Below, in pieces: positions 45,901 through 55,981 of a DNA stretch of 64,000 nt. The notes under the pieces were generated by a model. That model had not been told where the DNA came from. It saw only the letters and a program-made list of their open reading frames with translations, and did not search any database. Position 1 is the stretch's first letter. Each line of letters opens with the position of its first letter. The stretch is from Bog-473 sp963730395 (lineage in GTDB: Bacteria; Actinomycetota; Acidimicrobiia; Acidimicrobiales; RAAP-2), in assembly GCA_963730395.1 (NCBI GenBank), contig CAVSSK010000023.1, positions 1 to 64,000 of the forward strand, written 5' to 3'. The position numbers and the translations under genes are program-made.

Positions 45901-48900
45901 ACCTTCGCGGCGCCGAGCAGCGGCGCGAGCGCAACCTTCGCAGCGTGCAGCGCCAACCCGCAGGCGTACTCGTGCACCCAGACCACCGGCGCAAACGGGC
46001 AGGCCACGTCGTCGACCTTCACGGCCAACGGCACCAACGGCTCCTACACAATCACGGCATCCGCCACCGGACTCACCTCGGTCACCTACGCCGAAGCCAA
46101 CAAGGGGAACCAGACCATCACCTTCACCTCGACGGCGCCGGGCAACGCCACGGTCGGCGGCGCCACCTACACGCCGGCGGCCACCGCCACCTCGGGCTTG
46201 GCGGTGACCATCACCGTCGACGCGCGAGTGCGGGCGTCTGTTCCATCAACGGCGGGGCGTGGTGAGCTTCACCGGGCCCCGGCACCTGCACGCTCGACGC
46301 CAACCAGGCCGGCAACGCCAACTGGAACGCGGCGCCCCAGGTCCAGCAGAGCTTCACCGTCAAGCGCAACCAGACCATCACCTTCACCTCGACGGCGCCG
46401 GGCGGCTGCCGTCGTCGGCGGCGCCACCTACACGCCGGCGGCCACGGCGACCTCGGGCCTGGCCGTGACCATCACCGTCGACGCCTCGAGCTCGGCCGTC
46501 TGCTCCATCGCCGGCGGCGGCGTCGTGAGCTTCCAGTCCGCCGGCACCTGCACGCTCGACGCCAACCAGGCCGGCAACGCCACCTACAACGCGGCCCCCC
46601 AGGTCCAGCAGGCCTTCACGGTGGGCAAGGGCAACCAGACCATCACCTTCACCTCGACCGCGCCGGGCAGCGCCACCGTCGGCGGCGCCACCTACACCGC
46701 GGCCGCCACCGCCACCTCCGGACTCACGGTGACGTTCACCTCGGGCTCGGCGGGTGTCTGCACCTCCGGCGGGACCAACGGCTCGGTCTTCACCTTCATC
46801 GGGGCCGGCACCTGCATCGTCGACGCCAACCAGGCCGGCAACGCGAACTACAACGCGGCGCCCCAGGTCCAGCAGACCTTCACCGTGAAGAGCAACCAGA
46901 CGATCACCTTCACCTCGACGAACCCCTCGCCGGCGACGGTCGGCGGCGCCACCTACACCCCGACGGCCACGGCGACCTCGGGCCTGGCGGTGGCCCTCAC
47001 GCTCGACGGCAACGAGCACCGGCTGCACGTTGAGCGGCGGCGTCGTCAGCTTCACGGCGGTCGGGACCTGTGTGGTCGACGCCAACCAGGCCGGCAACGG
47101 CACCTACAACGCGGCGCCCCAGGTCCAGCAGTCGTTCACCGTCAGCAAGGGCAACCAGACGATCACCTTCACCTCGACGAACCCCTCGCCGGTGACCGTC
47201 GGCGGCGCCACCTACACCCCGACGGCCACGGCGACGCTCCGGGCTGGCGGTGGCCTTCACGCTCGACGCAACGAGCACCGGCTGCACGTTGAGGCGGTGG
47301 CGTCGTCAGCTTCACGGCGGTCGGGACCTGTGTGGTCGACGCCAACCAGGGCGGCAACGCCAACTGGAACGCGGCGCCCCAGGTCCAGCAGTCGATCACC
47401 GTCAACAAGGGCAACCAGACGATCATCGTTCACCTCGACGGCCCCTCGCCGGCGACCGTCGGCGGCGCCACCTACACCCCGACGGCCACGGCGACGTCCG
47501 GGCTGGCGGTGGCCCTCACGCTCGACGGCACGAGCACCGGCTGCACGTTGGCGCCGGTGGCGTCGTCAGCTTCACGGCGGTCGGGACCTGTGTGGTCGAC
47601 GCCAACCAGGCCGGTAACGCCAACTACAACGCGGCGCCCCAGGTCCAGCAGTCGATCACCGTCAACAAGGGCAACCAGACGATCATCGTTCACCTCGACG
47701 AACCCCGCGCCGGCGACCGTCGGTGGCGCCCCCTACACCCCGACAGCCACGGCGACGCTCCGGGCTTGGCGGTGGCCCTCACGCTCGACGGAACGAGCAC
47801 CGGCTGCACCTTGACCGCTGGCGTCGTCAACTTCACGGCGGTCGGGACCTGCAAGATCGACGCCAACCAGGCCGGCAACGCCAACTGGAACGCAGCGCCC
47901 CAGGTCCAGCAGTCGATCACCGTCAACAAGGGCAACCAGACGATCACCTTCACCTCGACGAACCCCTCGCCGGTGACCGTCGGTGGCGCCCCCTACACCC
48001 CGACGGCCACGGCGACGTCGGGCCTGGCGGTGGCCCTCACGCTCGACGGAACGAGCACCGGCTGCACCTTGACCGCTGGCGTCGTCAACTTCACGGCGGT
48101 CGGGACCTGCGTGGTCGACGCCAACCAGGCCGGCAACGCCAACTGGAACGCGGCGCCCCAGGTCCAGCAGTCGTTCACCGTCAACAAGGGCAACCAGACG
48201 ATCACCTTCACCTCGACGAACCCCTCGCCGGTGACCGTCGGTGGCGCCACCTACACCGCGGCCGCCACCGCCACCTCCGGACTCACGGTGACGTTCACCT
48301 CAGGATCGACAGGTGTCTGCACTTCCGGCGGGACCAACGGCTCGGTCTTCACCTTCGTCGGTACCGGCACCTGCATCGTCGACGCCAACCAGGGCGGCAA
48401 CGCCAACTACAACGCGGCGCCCCAGGTCCAGCAGTCGATCACCGTCAACAAGGGCAACCAGACGATCACCTTCACCTCGACGAACCCCTCGCCGGTGACC
48501 GTCGGTGGCGCCCCATACGCCCCGACAGCCACGGCGACCTCGGGCCTGGCGGTGGCCCTCACGCTCGACGGAACGAGCACCGGCTGCACGTTGGGCGGTG
48601 GCGTCGTCAGCTTCACGGCGGTCGGGACCTGCAAGATCGACGCCAACCAGGCCGGCAACGCCAACTACAACGCGGCGCCCCAGGTCCAGCAGTCGATCAC
48701 CGTCAACAAGGGCAACCAGACGATCTCGTTCACCTCGACGAACCCCTCGCCGGTGACCGTCGGTGGCGCCCCCTACACCCCGACGGCCACGGCGACGTCG
48801 GGCCTGGCGGTGGCCCTCACGCTCGACGGAACGAGCACCGGCTGCACCTTGACCGCTGGCGTCGTCAACTTCACGGCGGTCGGGACCTGCGTCGTCGACG

Positions 48901-49976
48901 CCAACCAGGTCGGCAACGCCAACTACAACGCGGCGCCTCAGATGCAGCAGTCGATCACCGTCAAGGGCAGCCAGACCATCACCTTCACCTCGACGCCACC
49001 CACCAGCGCTCCCGTCGGTGGCGCCCCCTACACCCCGACGGCGACGGCGACGTCCGGGTTGGCGGTGACCTTCACGCTCGACGGAACGAGCACCGGCTGC
49101 ACCTTGACCGCTGGCGTCGTCAACTTCACTGCGGCCGGGACCTGTGTGATCGACGCCAACCAGGCCGGCAACGCCACCTGGAGCGCGGCGCCCCAGGTCC
49201 AGCAGAGCTTCAGCGTTGGCCTGACGATCACGAGTGACAAGTACTCCGCTACTGGACCCGTACTGACCTTCAGCGGTACCGGTGCAACCGGCGCCAACGC
49301 CGTGACCGTCACCGTGTGCTCCGTCAACGTCTTCCCGTGCACATTCTTCAACCGGGTGTCCAGGGTGCTTACCGGCACGTCACCAACTAACCCATGGACG
49401 ACGGCCGCCACATCCGCGCTCACCTATGGAACCACCTACTTCGCCCAAGCGACCCAGGCAGGCCAGACGAGTCTCGTCTTCACATTCACCCCGACACAAC
49501 CTGCGCCGACGGACGTCGCCCTGGCGAACGGCGGAACCGCGCAGAAGGCCGACTCGGGAGACACGGCAACGATCACCTTCAACGAGCAACTGAACGCGAC
49601 GACGATCTGCTCGGCCTGGAGCAACTCGGGAATTCAAACGGTGTCGAATGCCACGATCACTTTTACGAGTGGCGCCCCCGATTCCTTCACTGCGACATCG
49701 TCAACCTGCGGAGGCGGCAACTTCGGCACGGTCTACACGGGTTCGGCGAACTATGTGACGGGCACGGTGACCTTCACGAACTCGACGATCGCATGGAATC
49801 CGAACAACGACACGTTGACATTCACGCTCGGAACCCTGGCCACCGGTGGAGCCAACGTGGGCACCAACGTCACGGCTGGAACCCCGGGATACGCGTTGAA
49901 TGCCGCCGTGACGGACCTCTTCGGCTTCCCAGCCTCCACGACACGACTTACGTCTGGGAGCGCAAGTGGTTTCTAG
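42990..49976 (+). CDS. Giant prepilin-adhesin with immunoglobulin-like repeats (frameshifted)
   Basis: A GTG start overlaps the preceding stop. The leader contains a prepilin signal, SEDG|DTLIEVLLSVVVLGIAAVALL, with Glu at +5 but Asp rather than Phe at +1. The rest, about 2,300 residues, is extracellular beta-repeat sequence. First come alternating Ig-like units, for example FTLSTPSPTAGTGFPETITA and TIPTNPGTQTAGIAFNV. Next is an invasin-like Big_1 unit (YGNGVSGVAVTFAAPSSGAS), then a tandem array of an ~87-residue unit (46103-49215). A distinct C-terminal domain ends at TSGSASGF. Several one-base shifts (near 44885, 45085, 45560, 46225, 47015, 47235 and others) break the frame. It looks like a pilin-borne giant adhesin. 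Confidence 0.78.
46103..49215 (+). repeat. Tandem array of twelve ~260-base coding repeats
   Basis: Repeat starts (AAG-GGC-AAC-CAG) fall at about 46103, 46363, 46627, 46888, 47147, 47407, 47667, 47928, 48186, 48450, 48708 and 48963. Each unit encodes about 87 residues: NQTITFTST, then VGGATYTPTATATSGLAV, a variable CTL/CTSGG segment, GTCVVDANQAGNANYNAAPQ and VQQSFTV. Spacings run from 255 to 264 bases. Those that are not multiples of three (260, 259, 260, 260, 260) mark copies carrying indels. Near-identity between copies suggests recent expansion, and a risk of misassembly. Confidence 0.88.
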
Positions 49977-51703
49977 ACAGCGTCCTGCGCACCCTTCGAC
50001 GTCGTTCACGCCTCGGCGTCGCCGTCTGACCAGTCGCGCCCGTGCTCTGGGCGCCTCCTGGCGGTCAACCCGCAGCGCCGCCCAACAGCGAAGTGGCGAC
50101 GAGTCCGGCGCAGTCATCATCCTGGCGCTCGTCTTCCTGGTCGCCGTCAGCCTGATCGTCACCGCCTTGCTCACCTGGACCGGAGCGAGTCTGCATGCGA
50201 CCACAAACTTCCAGGACGAGCGGAACGTGGAGTACGCCGCGACCGACGCAGTCAACCTGGCCATCCAGAACACCCGCTATTCCTTCGACTACGGCACGTC
50301 GACGTCAAACCCCTACTCCCCCAGTGGCCCGATGCTCAACAACGCCACACCGCAGCTCTGCGCGACTTACCTAGTCCCTGGTCAGACGAACTCGGTGGAC
50401 GTCTACTGCACCCTGGTGTGGCAGCCATACAGCGCCAACACCCGCGTCTTCACGTATTCGGCCTGCAGCACCGCCGGATCCAACAACGCGAAGCCCGCGG
50501 ATTGCGCCGCCCAGCCCCTCCTCCAGGCCGTCGTCGCCTTCGACGACTATCCCTCCGGGGTCGCGTCGCCCTCGCCGATCCCGAGCCAATGCACGCCGAT
50601 CCTGCAACAGGGGAACCCCCCCAGCGGGCCGGACAATGGTTCCTGTGGCGTGAGCATGACACAGCTCAGCTGGCTGTGGAACCCTGTGGTGCCCGCCATC
50701 ACATCCCTCTCCCCGTCGGCCGGCGCCACCAGCGGGGGAACGACCGTGACGATCCAGGGGACGGGGTTCACCAGCGGTGAGACAGTGAACTTTCTCGAGC
50801 AGCCCCAGGAACTCGCCACTGGTGCCTACAACGCGCCCGTCGCAGCGACGATCTCCGCCCCATCGCCGAGCTGCCCTCTTTCCACCTGCATCCAAGTGGC
50901 GTCACCCGCCATCACCATCGGTCGCGGCGTATTTCGTGACGGTGACCACACCCAGTGGCACCAGCCAAACGGCGCCGAACGACTACACGTCGTCGTTCGT
51001 GCCTACCTTCACGTACTCCCCGGTGGCGCCGACGGTCACCGGGCTCTCGGGGACCGCCGCCGGTTCCATCACCGGTAACACATTGGTGACCATCCAGGGC
51101 ACCGGGTTCTGGAACGCGCCGAACAACACGTTCCCCGCACAGGCATTCTTCTGCCCCACCGGGGGGGGAGCGCCGGTCTCGAGTGCCAAGTGCTCGGGTG
51201 GCCTCGCCGGCAGCGTCGTGAATATCTTTCCGCCGGCATCAGGGTCGACGACCTTCACCATGACCGCGTTGAGCCCCGCCCTTCCCCAAGGGAGTACCGC
51301 CGGCACCTACTACCTCCAGGTTGAGGTCTTCAACGTGTACAGCGTCCAAACGAGCGCGGTCTTCACCTACACGGTGCAGGCTCCGCTCGTCGTGTCGCTG
51401 AACCCGCTGAGCGGTGCCACTGGGACATCAGTCACCATTTCGGGTGCCAACTTCCTCACGAACTCCACCGTTGGCTTCTGCGCCGAAACAAACGGGAACC
51501 CCACCAACGCGAATTGCCCGACCAACACGTCGCTGCAGACCATGGCGACTGTCGTTTCGCTGACCGCGACCCAGATCATCATCAGCATCCCCACCATGGC
51601 GGCGGGCACCTACTACCCGATTGTGACCCTGCCCTCCGCCTACAACAGCACTCCCCCGTCGCAGCCCTACAACGAGCCATCCGACATCTTCACCCATACC
51701 TAG
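49966..51703 (+). CDS. PilX-like pilus assembly protein with TIG/IPT domains (frameshifted)
   Basis: The protein is about 578 residues when joined. A basic leader precedes ESGAVIILALVFLVAVSLIV, a PilX/PilV-like N-terminal membrane helix without the +5 Glu, and ERNVEYAATDAVNLAIQNTRY. Three TIG/IPT immunoglobulin-like domains follow: ITSLSPSAGATSGGTTVTIQ, VTGLSGTAAGSITGNTLVTI and VVSLNPLSGATGTSVTISGA. A one-base shift near 50925 lies inside the first. The start GTG overlaps the stop of the giant adhesin. It is probably another surface-exposed minor component of the same pilus. Confidence 0.78.
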
Positions 51704-52053
51704 CCACCATGAGACAGCACCGATTGGCCTCAAGCTCGGGGCCCAAGAATGGACGTGTGGGGCTTCCCGTGATCGATCGGAGTTGTCCATTCATTGTGTT
51801 GGCCGGTGATTTCATGGTCAGAACTTCAGAAAACCATGAATTGCGCCGATGTCGATATGAGGAATCCGTTGCTCGGACCAACTTGTCAGGCCGAGGGTCG
51901 GATCGAAACTAAATTTCCCAATGGGCGGAGGCGGTCCGCCCTGGAGCTCAGAATGTGCACTTGGCGAATCGAGATTCTCCCGTCGTGGCGGGCGGCACGT
52001 GAGCTGCTTCGTCGCGTCCGAGACGGCTCTCAAACTGAAGCGGCGGAGAGATC
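51704..52053. other. Intergenic region between adhesin operon and pilB
   Basis: This 350-base gap has no convincing gene and relatively low GC at 51790-51870. It contains the second copy of the conserved leader element, then GCGGAGAG just before the pilB ATG. The gap implies that pilB-pilC-pilA has its own promoter, probably within 51780-51880. Confidence 0.45.
51887..51967 (+). ncRNA. Candidate leader RNA element, copy B
   Basis: This matches the element at 41190-41268 in block order: CAGGCC-GAGGG, TCCCA, core GGGCGGAGGCGGTCCGC (51923-51939), TGGAG, ACTTGGCGA (51959-51967). Here the core stem extends to GGGCGGA/TCCGCCC, seven pairs around GGCGG. The stem is longer than in copy A while the loop is unchanged. 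It ends 87 bases before the pilB start. Confidence 0.5.
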
Positions 52054-53906
52054 ATGGTCCTGAGCAAACGGGGCGAACGAAAAGGTGGGAAGCACGCCAA
52101 GAAGAACGACGGGCCCTACGGCAACGGATCGTCCACCAATGGATCTTCTGCGAACGGGTCATCCGCGAACGGATCGTCCGTCGACGCCCCGGGGCCCAGG
52201 GTCGATACTGAATCCAGCCGACCGCTGCTGAACGTGCTGCTCGAGCGCAATCTCGTCACCGACGCACAGATCGACCAGGCACTGGCCGCATTGCCGAAGA
52301 CCGAATCCGAGTTGAGCGACGTGTTTGTCAGCATGGGCTTCATCGACGAGCGCGACCTCGAGGACGCGCGCGCTGAGCTCTACGGGATGGTCCTCGCCGA
52401 TCTTCGACAGACCACCCCCGAGCCGAGGCGCTTGCCCTCATTCCGGACTCCATGGCCCGCGAGCACTTCGTGATCCCGGTGAAGCTAGACGAAGTCGGGC
52501 TCCACGTCGCGATGGCCGATCAACCGTCGCCCGAGCTGCTGGCCTTCTTGGCTCGGACCAGCGGGAAGTCGATCCGACCGATGCTGGCACCTCTCTCCGA
52601 GATCCGTCGTGCCATCGACAACAACTACAGAGCCATCGGTGGCCTCGATCAACTCGTCCAGGCTTTCGAGGCCGTCGAGACCACCCGGAGGCGACCAATC
52701 GAGCAGACGGTCACCGGGCCCGAGTCGTTGACGAAGATGCACCGGTCGTCCAGGTGGTTGGCCGAATCCTCACTCAGGCCATGCGCGACCGGGCATCCGA
52801 TGTCCACATCGAGCCGACCGAAGGTGGGCTCCGCGTTCGCTACCGGATCGACGGCGCGCTCAAAGAGGTCTTGATGCTGCCCGCCTCAATGGGTGTCGGC
52901 CTGATCAGCCGGATCAAGATCATGGCGGGCATGAACATCGTCGAGCGCCGCCGGCCGCAGGACGGCCAGCTGCGGACGGAGATCGACGGCAAGGAAGTCG
53001 ACGTCAGGGTGGCGACCGTCTCGACCATCTGGGGTGAGAAGTGCGTGATGCGGCTGCTCGACCGGACGCGTTCGGTGCTCCGATCTGAGCGAGCTCGGGA
53101 TGCCCGCCGACTCCGCAGAGACCTACTCCAACTTCGTCCGGGCCCCCTTCGGCATGGTGCTGTGTGCCGGACCGACCGGGAGCGGCAAGACGACGACGCT
53201 CTATGCCACGCTGACCGAGATCAGCGACCCGACCCGCAACGTGATGACGATCGAGGACCCGGTCGAGTACATCTTTCCCGCCATCAACCAGATCCAGACG
53301 AATGAGCAGGCAGGGCTTGACCTTCGCCACGGGCCTTCGCTCCATCTTCCGCCAGGACCCCGACGTCATCCTCGTCGGGGAGATCCGCGACGTGGAAACC
53401 GCACGCATCGCCGTCCAGTCCGCTCTGACGGGCCACCTCGTGCTCTCGTCGCTGCACGCAACGGACGCCGTCTCCGCCCTTCACCGGTTCCTCGACATGG
53501 GAATCGAGTCCTTCCTGGTGGCGTCGTCGGTGATCGGCATCGTCGGGCAGCGCCTCGTTCGACGGATCTGCCCGACGTGCCGGGTGTCCTACACCCTCAA
53601 CGACGAAGAGCGAGCGTTCTACGAGGAAAGCGGTGGACCCGAAAAGACCGACTTCGTCCGCGGCGAAGGGCTGCAACTTCTGCAGTGGCACGGGGTACCA
53701 GGAGCGAATCGGTGTCTACGAGCTCCTTCGGATCACCCCTGAGATCAAGCGATTGGTCGTCGGCTGGGCCACTCAGGACGAACTGCGGCAGACTGGCCGA
53801 ACGACAGGGAATGCGTTCGCTGCGACAGGAAGCGATCGACCTGGTCGCCCACGACGTCACGACCGTCTCAGAAGTCATCCGAAGCATCTACAGCTCTGTG
53901 AGATGA
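52054..53906 (+). CDS. pilB: Type IV pilus extension ATPase PilB (frameshifted)
   Basis: This GspE/PilB-family ATPase is about 615 residues when joined. The order is a Gly/Ser/Asn-rich N-terminus, an MshEN-like domain (PLLNVLLERNLVTDAQIDQAL), DRASDVHIEPTEGGLRVRYR, Walker A GPTGSGKTTTLYA (about 53170), the Asp box VMTIEDPVEYI, and Walker B DPDVILVGEIRD. The zinc cysteines are CPTC and CNFC. At least six shifts (near 52430, 52715, 53081, 53305, 53680 and 53795) break the frame, yet all catalytic motifs are intact. Removing one C at 53081 restores VLDLSELGMP. It powers pilus polymerisation on the inner face of the membrane. Confidence 0.88.
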
Positions 53907-53916
53907 GGAGAATCCG

Positions 53917-55168
53917 ATGAGCACTGCTAGAGACATACCGGTACACCGCTTTCGACGAGAACGGTGACAAGGTCACGGGCACCGAGAAGGCGACGTCGGC
54001 GAGTGCGGCACACCTGGCCTTGCTCCATCGCGGCCTCCAGCCCATCGATGTCAAGGAGCACAAGAGCATCCTCAAGTTCGAGATCACGAAGAAGACGGTC
54101 TCGCGCAAGGAGGTCATGCACTTCTCCGCGCCAGCTCAGCGTGTTCGTCGAGGCTGGCATTCCGATCATGGAGGCGCTGGAGGTCATCTCGGAAGAGACG
54201 ACGGACAAGCTCCTGAAGAAGGTCTTGCTCGACATGATCGACCAACTCCAGGCGGGCGAAACCTTTGCTCGGCCGCTGCCGTCCCATCCCGAGGCCTTTC
54301 CTCGCTACTACGTCGCGGTCCTCGAGTCGGCCGAGCTGACGGGAACACTCGACAAGGTCCTCGAAGAACTCGCGGAATATCTCCAGACGAGACATAGACG
54401 CTCGGTCGCAGGTGATTTCGGCGCTGATCTACCCAGCGGTGGTGGCCTGTTTGGCCGTCGTCACGATCGTCGTCCTGGCCGCGTTCGTGCTGCCAAAGTT
54501 CAAGACGTTCTTCGACTCGCTCAACGCCAAGCTTCCGCTTCCGACCCGGATGTTGCTCAGTGTCTCTGGGTTCATCAGCACATGGTGGTGGGCCATCCTC
54601 GGCGGCATCGTGATCCTCGTCATCGGTGCGTCGCGATGCGTCGGTCAACCAAGGGGCGAGCGAAGCTGGACGCGCTCCTCCTCAAGCTTCCGGTTGCCGG
54701 CTGCATTGGTCCAAGCCGCCATCATCGAACGTGTTTGCCGAGTGCTGGCATCTCTGGTGACAGCGGGGGTCGACCTCCCCCGGGCACTGGCCGTCACGGC
54801 CGAATCGTCGAACAACGCCGTGTACAGCGAGGGCATCAACCACATCCGTGAGCAGATGATGGAGGGTGCCGGCCTCGCTGAGCCACTTGGCCGAGACCGG
54901 GCTCTTCCCCGCCGCAGCACGGCAGATGTTCCGCGTCGGCGAGGAGACGGGAACGCTCGACAAGCAACTCGAAACAGCGGCGGCCTTCTACCACCGTGAG
55001 CTCGAGCTCAAGGTCAAGCACTTCACTAGCCTGTTCGAGCCGGCAGTGATCATCTTCATGGGCGTCATCGTTGGATTCGTTGCCGTCGCCCTCGTCTCCG
55101 CCATGTACGGGATTTACCGCCAGGTCAACGGTCGGCGAGATCTCTTCACATCTGGCTTTTGGATCTAA
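53917..55168 (+). CDS. pilC: Type IV pilus platform protein PilC (frameshifted)
   Basis: This polytopic GspF/PilC protein is about 415 residues when joined. It has the paired family motifs: QLSVFVEAGIPIMEALEVIS, then FPRYYVAVLESAELTGTLDK and LIYPAVVACLAVVTIVVLAAF. The second half repeats these with VCRVLASLVTAGVDLPRALA, ARQMFRVGEETGTLDKQLE and FEPAVIIFMGVIVGFVAVAL. Deleting single bases at 54127, 54387 and 54702 gives a continuous reading, and other shifts lie near 53935, 54627 and 54880. The ATG at 53917 follows GAGGAG. It anchors PilB and guides pilin insertion. Confidence 0.87.
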
Positions 55169-55465
55169 CGATTCCTGCCGTTCAGCCATATATCCGCAAT
55201 TCTGACGGGCTATTTTCTCAGTCTTTAGTTGAACATTTGCCCTCGATGGATTGTTCTGCGTTGCACGCGGCTTCATTGGGTCAATTTCACAACAATTACC
55301 TGGTGGCACGTGAAAAAGGGCTCGTTTGAACAGATCGCCGATGCCGATAGCATGAGTGTCCTCAGGAAATGGCATCCTGGGGGAACGGGGAACTCAACCG
55401 GGGACCCTTTCCAAACCCAACAACCGGGCTCCTTGGCGGCCCGGCAAAGAAAGGCGGTATAGCGC
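55169..55465. other. Leader region upstream of pilA
   Basis: About 300 bases separate pilC from pilA. The left half is AT-richer (TCAGTCTTTAGTTGAACAT at 55219-55237), a likely promoter zone. The right half is GC-rich, with GGGGAAC/GGGGAACTCAAC-type repeats at 55380-55408 and a CCGGGC/GCCCGG hairpin. The long leader suggests pilA is transcribed separately and perhaps regulated post-transcriptionally. No known riboswitch was recognised. Confidence 0.4.
55424..55444 (+). promoter_or_regulatory. Hairpin in the pilA leader
   Basis: CCGGGC-(9 bases)-GCCCGG forms a six-pair GC stem ending about 20 bases before the pilA GTG and just before its AAAGG ribosome-site region. It could affect translation initiation or leader stability. 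Confidence 0.4.
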
Positions 55466-55911
55466 GTGATTGAGCGTTATCGCGAAATGCAGGAGCGCAG
55501 GAAGGCTGGGGACGATCCGGAAGTCGGATTCACCCTGATCGAACTGCTCATCGTCATCATCGTGCTCGGCATCCTCGCCGCGATCGTGATCTTCTCCCTC
55601 ACGGGAGTGACCGGTCAGAGCAAGCTGCTGCGTGCAACTCCGACGCCAAGACGGTTGAGACAGCAGTCTCCGCGTACCAGGCCGAGAACAACGCGTTCCG
55701 ACCCCGACAGCCGCCTGACGGTCGACTTGACGCCACGGCGGACATGGGCCGTACCTGCGTGCGGCGCCGACGGCCACGACGACAGCAACGGCTACCAGAT
55801 CAGCCTGGGGGCGACGGCCGGTGTCAAGTGGACGTGACAAGCAGGCCACGCCGCCGACCGCAGCCAGCTACGACTGACTCCGACGGGCAGGCACTCTGCA
55901 ACGCCCTGTAG
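55466..55911 (+). CDS. pilA: Type IV major pilin PilA (frameshifted)
   Basis: The pilin is about 148 residues. Leader DDPEVG|FTLIELLIVIIVLGILAAIV is a textbook class III signal with Phe at +1 and Glu at +5. After GVTGQSK a frameshift near 55625 leads into NSDAKTVETAVSAYQAENNA, the typical alpha-helix continuation, and later shifts lead to a C-terminus GQALCNAL ending in TAG at 55909-55911. Size and position after pilB-pilC mark it as the major subunit. The GTG at 55466 is the only reasonable start. Confidence 0.85.
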
Positions 55912-55934
55912 TAGTCGCATCACATAATAGTGAA

Positions 55935-55969
55935 CCGAAGCGCCCGGCCGCTAGGGCCGGGCGCTTCGG
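55935..55969 (+). terminator. Strong hairpin between pilA and pilT
   Basis: CCGAAGCGCCCGGCC pairs perfectly with GGCCGGGCGCTTCGG around a five-base loop GCTAG: 15 uninterrupted pairs, 24 bases after the pilA stop. No T-run follows, so it may act as an attenuating or mRNA-stabilising hairpin, or as a T-less actinobacterial terminator. It ends 12 bases before the pilT ATG. Confidence 0.8.
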
Positions 55970-55981
55970 CTTCACCGCCGA

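Noticed and set aside
46103..49215. Regular repeats as a CRISPR array
   Set aside because: The unit is about 260 bases, coding throughout, with no short repeat/spacer alternation and no cas genes.
47723..49237. Arg/His-rich 500-codon frame in the repeat array
   Set aside because: It is the out-of-frame reading of the tandem Ig-like repeats and repeats with the same period.
55350..55444. c-di-GMP or c-di-AMP riboswitch upstream of pilA
   Set aside because: GGGGAAC-type repeats are suggestive, but the conserved sequence blocks of GEMM or ydaO riboswitches could not be matched.
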